Of a stretch of DNA of 64,000 nt, positions 45,153 to 55,648 are shown piece after piece. A program made the position numbers and the translations under genes. Within the stretch, counting starts at the first letter, position 1, and the number at the start of each line of letters is the position of its first letter. Source of the stretch: CAVRUD01 sp963724285 (GTDB lineage Bacteria; Chloroflexota; Chloroflexia; Thermomicrobiales; UBA6265); the NCBI GenBank assembly GCA_963724285.1, contig CAVRUD010000008.1, positions 31,624 to 95,623 on the forward strand. The letters run 5' to 3'. The notes below the pieces were generated by a model. The model made no database searches, was not told where the DNA came from, and was given only the letters and a program-made list of their open reading frames with translations.

Positions 45153-46133
45153 CTACTCGGCCACAAACTCCGCCACCATGCCCCGGACAAGGTGCGGCAC
45201 CCCCTCCGGCACATCGACGAAGCAGACCGCCATGTAGGTCCCCGGCGCCAATCCCTCCAGACCCGGTAGGCGATCTCGCCCGGCTCCGCGAAGACGCCGC
45301 CGACGAACTGAATCTCCTCCTGGAGCGCGGGGTCGTCCAGAACCTGATCGACCGTCACGCCCTCCGGCACCCGGACGACGGCGAGCTCGTGCGGATATTG
45401 CCCGTAGTTGCCGATCGTGAAAGCGACGAGTTCTCCCGCCGGGACGCTCTCCCTGCTCAGGGTGAAGGTGTAGTCCTCCATGGAGACGTCGACGGTTTCC
45501 GCCGCCCCCTGGATCGGCAGTGGCTCCTCCTCGTCGAGCAGGAGCGGGCCGCCGGTCGGAACGAAGTAGGCGCGGAAGCGGTCGACCTGCGTTCCGCCCA
45601 GCACGGTGGTCAGGACGACGCTCACTCTCCCATCCTCGTGGGTCTCCGCCTCGCCGATCGAGCGCAGCTCCTGGGGCGGAAAGCCATCCAGGAAGACCGG
45701 CAGGTCGTACGGGTTGGCCGTCCCGAACTCCGTCAGCAGGTAATTCGGGGTCACCAGGGCGGCGAAGCCCAGGAAGTTCCCGGTGTTGAGACAGGCGACG
45801 ATGTTCTCCGCCGCGGCGGCCACCTGATCGGTGGCGGCCGTGTCGGCCGGGATGCCGGCCGGCGCGGGCGTGCCGGCGTCGGCCACCTCGCTGACCGCCT
45901 CGGCCGAGTCCGTCCCCTCGTGCGTCCCCATCTCCATGCCGGCATGGCTGGCATCCGGGCTTGCTTCCGGAGCCGGGCCCTCCATCGGGGTTGGCGTACC
46001 GGGAGGAAGCGCCGGCGCGTCGCACACCCCGGCGGGAGATGCAACGGGCGATGCTTCCTGGCCGGCGACGGGCGCAATGCCACCGGACAGGACGGCGAGG
46101 GCGAGGGTCAGGGTGGCGAGCAAGCGACGCATC
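45153..46133 (-). CDS. secreted protein with NTF2-like and cupredoxin domains
   Basis: About 326 residues from ATG 46133 behind GAGGAG. A Sec signal (LLATLTLALAVLSGGIAPVAG) is followed by a low-complexity QEASPVASPAG and Met/His-bearing linker (DASHAGMEMGTHEG). Residues about 95-210 look NTF2-like (AENIVACLNTGNFLGFAALV). The C-terminal domain (VSMEDYTFTLSRESVPAGEL, YPHELAVVRVPEG, MAVCFVDVPEGVPHLVRGMV) has the His, Cys, His, Met spacing of a type-1 copper site. One frame break near 45258 joins the last strand. A possible extracellular copper carrier related to the copper operon at 27-30 kb. Confidence 0.72.
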   Translation of the reverse strand, partial: DASLARHPDPRPRRPVRWHCARRRPGSIARCISRRGVRRAGASSRYANPDGGPGSGSKPGCQPCRHGDGDARGDGLGRGGQRGGRRRHARAGRHPGRHGRHRSGGRRGGEHRRLSQHRELPGLRRPGDPELPADGVRDGQPVRPAGLPGWLSAPGAALDRRGGDPRGWESERRPDHRAGRNAGRPLPRLLRSDRRPAPARRGGATADPGGGGNRRRLHGGLHLHPEQGERPGGRTRRFHDRQLRAISARARRRPGAGGRDGRSGSGRPRAPGGDSVRRRRLRGAGRDRLPGLEGLAPGTYMAVCFVDVPEGVPHLVRGMVAEFVAE

Positions 46134-46379
46134 CGGTCTGGCTCCTCTCGTTTCTCGCTCCACCGTAATCGACGGGAATCGAAGCCATCATAGCCAACAT
46201 CCGGCATCCTGAACACGATCGCTTCACGCTGCCGGATGGCGGGTGAGCCGCACCCTCGACGGGACCCACCTCGACCGGGCCCGCGGCGACCATCGCGACG
46301 TCGGCACAGCCGTCGCAGGACCTACCCGCGGTCGATCCGCCGATCGCCGCCGCCGCGGAAGCCGCCGCGGCGGATGCCG

Positions 46380-46496
46380 TCAGATCAACTCTCCGTACTC
46401 CTCGACCTCCCACGGGTCGATGCGCGCGTCGAAGCTCGGGGCGTCGGCGTCGGGCACTGCCGCGCGGCTGATCTCCATCGACGTGGCGTCCAGCAC
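46380..46496 (-). CDS. 38-residue reading frame resembling a glutamine-synthetase C-terminus
   Basis: GTG 46496 has an ideal AGGAGGG four bases upstream. The encoded peptide ends RAAVPDADAPSFDARIDPWE, VEEYGELI. The last 27 residues closely follow the end of the glutamine-synthetase-like protein at 58296-59774 (CRAAVPDYDQPGFFQRIDPW, EFAEYGDLI). No other part of that enzyme is present here. It is either a transposed scrap of the gene that happens to keep a start site, or a genuine small peptide. No neighbouring modification enzymes are seen. Confidence 0.45.
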   Translation of the reverse strand: MLDATSMEISRAAVPDADAPSFDARIDPWEVEEYGELI

Positions 46497-46690
46497 GATT
46501 CCCTCCTGGCCGGCATTGGCGCTGACTCTCGTTGGCCTCTGGCTGTGCCCCGATCCGGTCCACCACGCGCGGCGCTGACGCATCGCCCATGCATCGCATA
46601 CGCATCGGGCCGAGCCGGATCCCGCGTGCGCGGACCAGCGCGGTCCGGACACCGCCAGCCGTGAAGGGCGGAGGCAGACGGGAGCCGTGG

Positions 46691-46696
46691 TACGAT
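46691..46696 (+). promoter_or_regulatory. putative -10 TACGAT of regulator 1
   Basis: GTGGTACGAT, 64 bases before the GTG start. The same kind of box precedes the other three paralogues. Confidence 0.4.
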
Positions 46697-46760
46697 CCGA
46701 GGGGCAAGCCTCGGGACGCCGCACGCGGCCGGGGCGGTGGCCGATCTCAGGGAGCGTGAC

Positions 46761-49240
46761 GTGGACAGGACTCCGGCGTTCGGCGGGCTGCTGCGCCGCC
46801 ACCGGATAGCGGCGGCCCTCTCCCAGGAGGAGCTGGCCGAAAAGGCGGGGGTGAGCGCGCGCGGCGTCAGCGACCTGGAGCGGGGGGCGCGCACAGCCCC
46901 GCGCCTGGAGACGGTTCGATTGCTGGCCGACGCCCTCGGCCTGGCCCCCGAGGAACGGGCGGCGCTCATCGCCGCCCGTGGCGCCGCCCCCGCCGAAGCG
47001 GACGCGCCCGCACCTGCCGCACCCGACGGGACCGTCCGCGCGGCGAGCCTCCTCAGACCGGCGCTCCCGACCCCCCCGACGCCGCTGATCGGCCGCGAGC
47101 GGGAGATCTTGGCGGCCGTCGATCTGCTCCGGCGGCCGGAGGTGCGGCTGCTGACGCTGACCGGTCCCGGCGGCGTCGGCAAGACCCGCTTGGCCCTGGC
47201 GGTCGCGGCCGAGGCGGCGGACGACTTCGGCGACGGCGCCGCCTTCGTGGACCTGACCCCGATCGCCGATCCCGACCTGGTCGCGCCGACTGTGGCAGCC
47301 GCGCTGGGCGTGCGGGAGGCGGGCGACCGGCCGCTCGGCGAGCGGCTGGCCGACGCCCTGCGCGACCGGGCGCTGCTGCTGGTGCTAGACAACTTCGAAC
47401 GGGTCGTCGAGGCGGCGCCGCTGGTTGCCGAGCTGCTCGGTGCCTGCCCTCAGCTCCAGGTGCTCATCACTAGCCGCGCGCCGTTGCGCCTTGCGGCCGA
47501 GCGCGTCGTCGCCGTGCCGCCCCTGGCCCTGCCCGATCTTTCGCCAGTCGCCTGCGGACCTTGCCGAAAGCGAGTCGGTTCGGCTCTTCGTCGAGCGGGC
47601 CAGGGCCGTCCGAGCCGACTTCGCCCTGTCCGAATCCAACGTCGCTGTCGTCGCCGAGGTCTGCCGCCGGCTGGACGGCCTGCCGCTCGCCATCGAGCTG
47701 GCAGCGGCGCGGGTCACCCACTTGCCGCCCGCCGCCCTGCTGGCCCGGCTCGACCGCCGCCTCCCGCTCCTGACCGGGGGACCGCGCGACCTGCCAGCGC
47801 GGCAGCAGACCATCCGCGCCACGATCGCCTGGAGCCACGACCTGCTCACGCCGGAGGAGCAGGTCCTCTTCCGCCGGCTGGCCGTCTTCGTCGGCGGCGT
47901 TTCGTTGGAGGCGGTGGAGCCGGTCGCGGGCACTCCGGAGGGTTCCGAGGTCGACATCCTGGACGGAGTCGCCTCGCTCGTAGCCAAGAGTCTGCTCCGA
48001 GCGGAAGACGATCCGGACGTCGCGCCGCGGTACCGGATGCTGGAGACGGTCCGGGAGTATGCGGCGGAGCAACTGGATGCGGCCGGGGAGGCCGAGGAAG
48101 TCCGGCGACGGCATGCCGCTTGGTGCCTGGCGCTGGCCGAGCGGGCCAAGCCGCCGGCGTGGCGCGAGCCGGTGCCGGCGGCTCTGGACCTTCTGGAGCG
48201 GGATCTCGGCAACCTGCGGACTGCCATCGAGTGGTACCTGACACGCCGGGAGGCCGCCGCGGCCCAGCAGATGGCGTCCGATGCTTGGGCGTTCTGGTGG
48301 CTTCGTGGTCGCGGCGGGGAGGGCCTGAGTTGGCTGGAGCGCGCCCTCGCCCTCGGCGGGGCGGCGATTCCCGACGCTCGCGCCCGGGCACTCTTCGCGT
48401 TCGGATTGCTGGCGTACGACCGGAACGACTACGTGGCGGCCACGGCGGCCGAAGAGGAAGCGCTGGCGCTCTTCCGGATGCTCGGCGACGCCCACGGCAG
48501 GGCGCACGCGCTGTGGCTTCTGGGTTGGGTGGCGCTCGACCTCGGGGACTTCGATGAGGCGACACGCCGGTACGAGGAGGCACGGGACGTGGCCCTTACC
48601 GGTGGTGATCCCGAGAAAGGTGCCGTGCTGACGAACTACCTTGGACTGATCGCGTTGATCCACGGAGACCTCGAACGGGCCGTGGCGTTGTTGGGGGATG
48701 GCCTACTTTGCCGCGCGTCGGGCTGGTTTCCGCTGGGCCGAAGCGGAGTATCTTACGCTCCTTTCCTGGGCAGACATTCTCCACGGTGATCCGCGCCAGG
48801 GAGCACGACACGCTCTGGCGGCGCTTGCCGTTTTTCGAGACGTGCGGGTTCAGTCGCACCTTGCCCAGTTAGTGGGCGGCGCGGCGTTCCTTTGCGCGCG
48901 GGTCGGCGATCACCAACGCGCGGTGCGGTTGATCGGCGCAGAGGATGCCTTTCGTCAGCGTGCCGGTACCGCCCCCGCTTACCTGGAGCGACGGGAGACC
49001 GACCGCACCCTGGCCGCCGCCCGGGGCAGACTCCGAGGGGACAACTTCGCCGCGGCCTGGGCGATGGGACGGTCGCTGTCGTGGGAAGCGGCCGTCGACG
49101 AGGCGGCCGCCGTGTACGCCGAGGCGGCTGCCGGCTCGTTCCCGAGCACCGCACCAGTCGAGTTGAGCCAGCGGACGAGCTCAACGCGCGAGCGGGAGAG
49201 ATTGGAGCTAATCGTGTCTGGCCGATCCAGCACGGCGAGC
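46761..49240 (+). CDS. XRE / STAND ATPase / TPR regulator 1, LuxR domain truncated
   Basis: GTG 46761 (DRTPAFGGLLRRHR) has AGGGAG six bases upstream and matches the start of the three paralogues. Residues 8-65 are an XRE HTH (AAALSQEELAEKAGVSARGV). STAND ATPase: LIGREREILAAV, Walker A GPGGVGKTR, Walker B LLLVLDNFER, TSRAPLRL, GLPLAIELAAAR, winged helix MLETVREYA, then TPRs (LLAYDRNDYVAATAAEEEAL). Breaks near 47555 and at GGGGG near 48695. Near 49190 the usual LuxR HTH begins (SSTRERERLELIVSGRSS) but is cut after about 20 residues, and the frame runs without a stop into regulator 2. DNA binding by the C-terminus is therefore lost. Confidence 0.75.
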
Positions 49241-49249
49241 GCCCGATGC

Positions 49250-49255
49250 TACGAT
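49250..49255 (+). promoter_or_regulatory. putative -10 TACGAT of regulator 2
   Basis: GATGCTACGATGG (extended -10 TG motif), 43 bases before ATG 49298, immediately after the truncated LuxR domain of regulator 1. Confidence 0.45.
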
Positions 49256-49297
49256 GGCGGCACCGGCAAACAACGACGGCCGTGGACGGGGCGAGCC

Positions 49298-51920
49298 ATG
49301 GGGACTGACGAGGTACGGGAGTTCGGCGGGCTGCTGCGCCGCCACCGGATAGCGGCGGCCCTCTCCCAGGAGGAGCTGGCCGCCCGGGCGGGCCTGAGCG
49401 CGCGCGGCGTCAGCGACCTGGAGCGGGGGGCGCGCACGGCCCCCCGCCTGGAGACGGTGCGGCTCCTGGCCGACGCCCTCGGCCTCGACCCGGAGCACCG
49501 CTCGGCTCTGCTTGCCGCCCGCGGCGCGGCGGGGCAGGACGAGCCGAGCAACGAGCAGAAGCCCGGGCCGCTGTCGACGCTACCGATGCCGCGTACCCCG
49601 CTCGTCGGCCGGGAGCGGGAGGTGTCAGCCGTCGGAGGGCTTCTCCTGCGTGACGACGTCGCCCTCGTCACGCTGACCGGTCCGGGCGGGGTGGGCAAGA
49701 CCCGGCTCGCCTTGCATGTCGCCGCGGCGGTTGCTGAGGCGTTCACAGACGGCGTCCGGTTCGTGCCGCTCGCCCCGATTGTCGATCCTGCCTTCGTCGG
49801 CGCGACGATCATCCGGTCGCTGGGGCTGCGAGAGGTCGGGAACGAGCCGCCGATAGCGCGCCTCCAGCGATGGCTGCGGGAGAAACAGATCTTGCTCGTG
49901 CTCGACAACTTCGAGCAGGTGGGTGGGGCCGCCCCGGTCGTGGCCGACCTCATTGCCACCTGTCCCCGCCTCACGGTGCTGGCCACCAGCCGTGAGCGGT
50001 TACGTCTCACCGATGAGCGCGAGTACCCGGTCCCGCCGCTGTCGGTCCCGGCTGCCAACTCGTTGCCGTGCCATGAGGACATCGTCCGATCCGAGGCCGC
50101 ACGGCTCTTCGTCGAGCGTGCCCGAGCCGTCGATCCCAACTTCGACCTGACGTCGGAGAACGCATTGGCGATCGCCGAGATCTGCGCCCGACTCGATGGG
50201 CTACCGCTGGCGATCGAACTTGCCGCTGCCCGGGTCAAAGTCCTGCCTCCGGCATGGTTGCTCGCCCGGTTCGGGCGGCGCCTGCCACTGCTGGTCGGCG
50301 GCGGCCGTGACTCGCCAATCCGCCACCGGACGATGCGCGACGCGATCGCCTGGAGCTACGACCTCCTGACCGTCGAAGAGCAGGCCCTCTTCCGTCGGTT
50401 GGCGGTCTTCGCGGGCGGCTTCACCCTCGAGTCGGCCGAGCGGGTGATGGGCTATCGAGCACACGTGACGGGGAACGACGATGGCCCGTCACCCGCCGTC
50501 CTCGACATCATCGAGTCGCTTGTCGACAAAAGCCTCCTGCGACAGGAGCCTGATCTTGTCGGCCGGCCGCGCTTCGCGATGCTGGAGACGGTCCGCGAGT
50601 TCGCGTTGGAGCAACTGGAAGAGAGCGGCGAGGTCGGCGCGGTCCGGCGGGCACACGCGGAGTGGTGCCTCGAGTTTGTCGCCGCGGCGGATCGGGACCT
50701 TCGTGGTCCGGAACAACACCAGTGGCTCCTCCGGTTCGACGCAGAACTCGATAACGTGCGGGCCGCGCTCGACTATTTGAGCGCATGCCGGGACGCCGAG
50801 CCGGCCCAACGCTGCGTCGCCGACTCGTGGATGCTTCTCAACATTCTCGGCCGAATAGCCGAGAGTCGCGCCTGGGTCGAGCGTGCGTTGGCCCTCGGCA
50901 ATCCGACGCACAGCCCCGCTTATGTGCGTGTCCTGGGCGTGGCGATCATGACCGACCTGGAGTATGACGACATCGGGCAGGCACAGGCGCGCGCCGAGGA
51001 GGGGATCGCGCTCGCCCGGACGTTCGATGACCCTCTCCTCGTCGGTCAAATGCTCCTGCATCTCGGGCAGGTGGAGGCAGCGAAACTCGATCCGTCCCAT
51101 CCGGAGCAGCCTCACCTGCTGGAGGCGCTACGGGTCCTGCAAGCGGCGAACCCCAAGTACTGGGTCATCGCCTACAACTTGAGGCTACTGGCACAGAGCG
51201 CGATAGACCAGGGGGACTTCGACCGCGCCGGCCTGTTCAGTGAACAGGCATTGCGCCTGCGACGGGAACTTGGCGGCCAATGGGGAATCGCGGACGCGCT
51301 CATGATTCACGGGAGAGTTGCCCTTAAGCGCGGCGACCTCGGGCGAGCCGCAGCCCTCTGGCGCGAGGGGCTCGCACTCAGTTGGGACCTGGGTGATGCG
51401 GGGCACTTGAGCGATCGCCTGCTCGCCTTCGGACAGCTCGCCCTCGCCGACGGGCAGTTCGTCGTCGCCGCCCGGTTGTTCGGGGCAGCGGCCGCCTTGA
51501 GGGAGCGTATCGGGCTGGAGATCTCGACCGCCTGGCAGCCGGAGTTCGCGAACGATCTCGCCCGGGTGCGGGATGCGCTCGGCGCCGAAGCCTTCGAGGC
51601 GGCCTGGGCGGCAGGACAGACCATGAAGGCCGAGGAAGCGGTGGCCGAGGCCCGGGGGATCGAGCCCCGTGCCGTGCAGCGGCAGGCGGCTGAGCTCGGA
51701 CCGCGCTTGACCCCGCGTGAACGCGAAGTCCTCCGCCTCCTGACCCAGGGCCTGACCGATCCCCGGATCGGTCGAGGCCCTCTCCATCTCGACATCCACC
51801 GCGAGCCGGCACGTCGCCAACATCTACCAGAAGCTCGGTGTCAACTCCCGCGCCGAGGCGACGGCGTTCGCTTACGAGCACCGGCTGCTGCCGGCGGCCG
51901 AGGCGGCGAACAGATCCTGA
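49298..51920 (+). CDS. XRE / STAND ATPase / TPR / LuxR regulator 2
   Basis: About 873 residues. XRE HTH (FGGLLRRHRIAAALSQEELA), linker, LVGREREVSAVGG, Walker A GPGGVGKTR, Walker B ILLVLDNFEQ, TSRERLRL, GLPLAIELAAAR, winged helix MLETVREFA, a long TPR array (GRIAESRAWVERALALGN, GDLGRAAALWREGLALSWDL), then LuxR: LTPREREVLRLLTQGLTDPR. A single break near 51772 continues as EALSISTSTASRHVANIY, QKLGVNSRAEATAFAYE. Stop TGA 51918-51920. MalT-like architecture with an extra N-terminal DNA-binding domain: a signal sensed by TPRs would drive ATP-dependent oligomerisation and promoter binding. Regulon unknown. Confidence 0.83.
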
Positions 51921-52124
51921 TTCGCCGCTGTGACGGCTTCGTGGCCCGGTCTACATGCCTATGTAGACCATCAACTCATGAACCGATCCCGAAAAATCCT
52001 CAGGATACAGGATCGCGATGCGGACTCCCTTGGCTCAGACTCGGGGTACCTCCATCGACCGGCGTCGTTTGATTGCCGACGATGAAGGACACAGCCGACC
52101 GTCGATCCTCGAAAGGAGCCCGCC

Positions 52125-52535
52125 ATGCAGACGCGTTCGCAAGAGCTAGCCATCCCCAATCACGAGTCGTCCATCGAGGCCACGCTCGACCTGATCAAGC
52201 GCTTCGAGGACTCCTTCAACCGGCACGACATCGACGCCGTGATGGCCGACATGACCGACGACTGCGTCGTCGAGTTCGTCGCGCCGGTCGAGAACGGCGG
52301 CGGCCGCTGGGAGGGCCAGGCGGCCGTGCGCGCGGTCTGGGCATCGTTGGACCACACGTTCCCCGGCTACGCGTTCGCGACGGAGGACGTCTTCGCGTGC
52401 GGCGAGCGCTGCGCGTACCGCTGGATCCTGCGCTGGACCCTGCCGGACGGCACCCGAGGATCGCTCCGCGGCGCCGATCTCTACACCGTCCGCGGGGGGA
52501 AGGTCGCGCGCAAGGTCTCCTACTTCGCGCCGTAG
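52125..52535 (+). CDS. SnoaL-like NTF2-fold protein
   Basis: 136 residues. ATG 52125 with AGGAGC upstream. LIKRFEDSFNRHDIDAVMAD, MTDDCVVEFVAPVENGGGRW, EGQAAVRAVWASLDHTFPGY and GADLYTVRGGKVARKVSYF show the standard SnoaL/limonene-epoxide-hydrolase-like cone with ligand pocket. Enzyme or binding protein; no specific role. Intact, between regulators 2 and 3. Confidence 0.85.
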   Translation: MQTRSQELAIPNHESSIEATLDLIKRFEDSFNRHDIDAVMADMTDDCVVEFVAPVENGGGRWEGQAAVRAVWASLDHTFPGYAFATEDVFACGERCAYRWILRWTLPDGTRGSLRGADLYTVRGGKVARKVSYFAP

Positions 52536-52796
52536 CGCGGGGTCCGTGCCCGCGCTGTCCGGCCGGTCCGGGTGGTGGTCCTCGGCGTCGGGCCGCCGGG
52601 CTCGCCCACGCGGGCGAGGAGAGGATCTACCACCCCAGCCCCTTCCACGAGTGAGCGGATTGCCACGGACGGCGAGGCGCCGGCCGTCGGCCGCGGCGGC
52701 GGCACAGGCACTGGCCAGGGACCCCCTCGCGGACCCGAACCAGAGGTCTTGCCTCCAGGGATGACCGCTGCCCACGCGTTCCGGGTGCCGAATCGC

Positions 52797-52802
52797 TACA
52801 AT
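52797..52802 (+). promoter_or_regulatory. putative -10 TACAAT of regulator 3
   Basis: CGCTACAATGG, 37 bases before ATG 52839; no clear -35. The rest of the 303-base gap 52536-52838 holds no gene I can support. Confidence 0.45.
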
Positions 52803-52838
52803 GGGGCGTCGGAGCCAGCGAGCGCGAGGGCAGGGGAC

Positions 52839-55440
52839 ATGGGGTCGATGCCGCCAGCGGGGTTCGGCGGGCTGCTGCGCCGCTACCGGATAGCGGCGGC
52901 CCTCTCCCAGGAGGAGCTGGCCGAGAAGGCCGGGCTGAGCGCGCGCGGCGTCAGCGACCTGGAGCGCGGCCTGCGCGCCACCCCCCGGCCCGACACGGTG
53001 CGACGGCTGGCCGACGCCCTCGGCCTGGAGGGCCACGAGCGCGCCGCCCTGATCGCCGCGCGCGGCGGGGCGGGGCCGCCGAACCCGGCCGGGCCGGCCG
53101 TGGCCGCGCGGGCGACCCTGCCCACCCCGCCGACGCCGCTGATCGGGCGGGAGCGCGAGGCGGCCGAGGTCGCCGGGCTGCTGCGCCGCGACGACGTGCG
53201 GCTGGTGACGCTGACCGGCCCCGGCGGCGTCGGCAAGACCCGCCTGGCGCTGCGGGCCGCTCGGGACGTGACCTCGGCGTTCGCCGCCGGCGCCGCCTTC
53301 GTCGACCTGACGCCGCTGACCGACCCCGCCCTCGTCGCCCCGACCGTCGCCCAGGCCTTCGGCGTCCGGGAGACCGGCGACCGCCCGATCGCCGAGCGGC
53401 TGGCCGACGCCCTGCGCGACCGGGACCTGCTGCTGGTGCTCGACAACTTCGAGCAGGTGGTGGACGCCGCCCCGCTGGTCGCCGACCTCCTCGGCGCCTG
53501 CCCGCGCCTGACCGCGCTCGTCACCAGCCGCGCGCCGCTGCGCCTGGCGGGCGAGCGCGTCGTCGCCGTGCCGCCCCTGACGCTGCCCGACCACGCCCGG
53601 TCCGCGGTGGAGTTGGGCTCGTCAGACGCGGTGCGGCTCTTCGTCGAGCGCGCCCAGGCCGCCCGGGCCGACTTCGCGCTGACCGCCGAGAACGCCGCCG
53701 CCGTCGCCGAGGTCTGCCGCCGGCTGGACGGGCTGCCGCTGGCGATCGAGCTGGCGGCGGCCCGGGTCGCCCACCTGCCCCCGGCGGCGCTGCTGCGCGC
53801 GGCTGGAGCGCGCCTGCCGCTCCTGACCGGCGGTGCCGCGCGACCTGCCCGACCGGCAGCGGACGATGCGCGACGCCATCGCCTGGAGCCACGACCTGCT
53901 GCACGCCGGAGGAGCAGGTCCTCTTCCGCCGCCTGGCCGTCTTCGTCGGCGGCGTGCACGCTGGAGGCGGCCGAGGCGGTGGCGGGCGCGCCGGGGAACC
54001 TCGGCGTCGACGTCCTGGACGGGGTCGCCTCGCTGGTGGCCAAGAGCCTGCTGCGCCAGGAGGACGGCCCGGACGGCGAGCCGCGCTACCGGATGCTGGA
54101 GACGGTGCGCGAGTTCGCGCTGGAGCGGCTGGTGGCAGAGCGGCGAGGAGGTGGCCACCCGCGACGCCCACGCCGCCCACTTCCTGGCCCTGGCCGAGGC
54201 CGCCGGCTGGCGGGCGGATGGGCCGGACGCGAGGCGGTGGCTGAGCCGGCTCGTGCCGGAGTGGCCGAACCTCCGGGCGGCGGCGGGCTGGGGGCTCGAC
54301 CGGGGCGACCCGGCGCTGGTCATCCGGCTCGTGCAAGCGCTGAGCTCGTACTTTATGGGGGTCCCGCTGGGCGCGCTGGGCGACCAACGCGAGGCGCGCC
54401 GCTGGCTGGACGCCGCCCTCGCCGTCGACGAGGGCGTGGACGTCACCCTGCGGCTCGATGCCCTCTACCAGGCCTCCGTCTTCGCGGCGGTCGAGGGCGA
54501 CCTCGACCGGGCGGAGGCGCTGGCCGAGCAAGGACTGGCCCGCGCTCAGGCCGACGCCGACCGGCTGCGCGAGGGCCGGGCGCTCCACGCCCTCGCCCTG
54601 GCCGCGACCTTCCGGGACGACCTCGCCCGGGCGGAGCCGCTGCACACGCGGGCGCTGGAGCTGCTGCTCGGCGCCGGCGACACGGCGTTGGCGGGCCACG
54701 TCCTCGGCTACCTGGCCGACGCCGCCCTGTGGAACGGCGAGGTCGACCGGGCCGCCGCGCTCGCGGAGGACGCGCGCAAGGTCCTGGCCGAGGCGGGGAG
54801 CCACATCTACCCGATCCGTCTGCTCGGCACCCTCGGCGCCATCGCCCTGGCGCGGGGGGACCGTGCGGAGGCCGCCCGGCTCTACCGAGAGAACCTCTCG
54901 CAGACCGCCCCCGTGGGCGACTTGCGGGGCATCGGGGATCGCCGGTACGTGGCGGACGCGCTGGCCGGCTTTGCGGGCGTAGCCCTGGCCGGCGGGGAGG
55001 CCGAGACGGCCGCCAGGCTGCTGGGGGCGGCCACGGCGATGATCGAGGCGGTCGGCTTCCGGTTTGTGGTCCACCAGGTGCAGTACGAGCGCGTCCTCGC
55101 CGCAACCCGGGCCAGCCTGCCGGGGCGGGCGTTCGCCGCGGCGTGGGAGGACGGCCGGCGGCTGCGGCCGGATGAAGTCGAGGCCGAGGTCGAGCGCGTA
55201 CTGGCCGGCGCCGGGGCGACCGCGACCGCGACCGACCCGCGCGAAACCGCCGGCTTGACGCCCCGCGAGGTGGAGGTCCTGCGCCTGCTGGTGGCGGGCA
55301 AGTCCAACCCCCAGATCGGCGAGGCCCTCTTCATCAGTCCCCGCACCGCGCAGACCCACGTCACCGCCATCCTTGCCAAGCTCGGCGTCGCCTCCCGCAC
55401 CGAGGCTGCCGCCGTCGCCGTCCGCGACGGCTTGGTCTGA
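52839..55440 (+). CDS. XRE / STAND ATPase / TPR / LuxR regulator 3
   Basis: About 866 residues after repair. XRE HTH (GFGGLLRRYRIAAALSQEEL), LIGREREAAEVAGLLRR, Walker A GPGGVGKTR, Walker B LLLVLDNFEQ, TSRAPLRL, GLPLAIELAAAR, winged helix MLETVREFAL, TPRs (AVEGDLDRAEALAEQGLARA), and a complete LuxR HTH (LTPREVEVLRLLVAGKSNPQ, LFISPRTAQTHVTAILAKLG). The central part holds four one-base insertions within about 300 bp (near 53835, 53901, 53954 and 54136), plus a compensated pair near 53790-53810. Outside that window the gene is clean. Promoter targets unknown. Confidence 0.82.
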
Positions 55441-55648
55441 CCGCCGTCCCCTGTTCCCCTCACCACCCGACGCCCCACGATGCGCCCACGATTTGCGTAG
55501 GCCCCCCGGGCGACGCGACTACGCACGCCGAACCGGCATCATCGCCGCCCAATCCGCCGGCGCTACTGGTCCAGGTGCACTCCGGTGCCGACCCTCGCCT
55601 CAGGATCGACGGGATTCGGCCAGTTTGACCGCTGTTGCCCTCGGCACA

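Noticed and set aside
46380..46496. RiPP precursor interpretation of the 38-residue frame
   Set aside because: The similarity to the GS C-terminus explains the sequence, and no maturation enzyme gene is nearby; kept only as a remote alternative.
48698..52072. One 1124-residue forward protein
   Set aside because: It is the tail of regulator 1 running in frame into regulator 2; regulator 2 has its own -10 box and a start matching its paralogues, and the end beyond 51772 is a wrong frame after an indel.
53521..55359. 612-codon open frame on the - strand
   Set aside because: Antisense to regulator 3; no recognisable domain.
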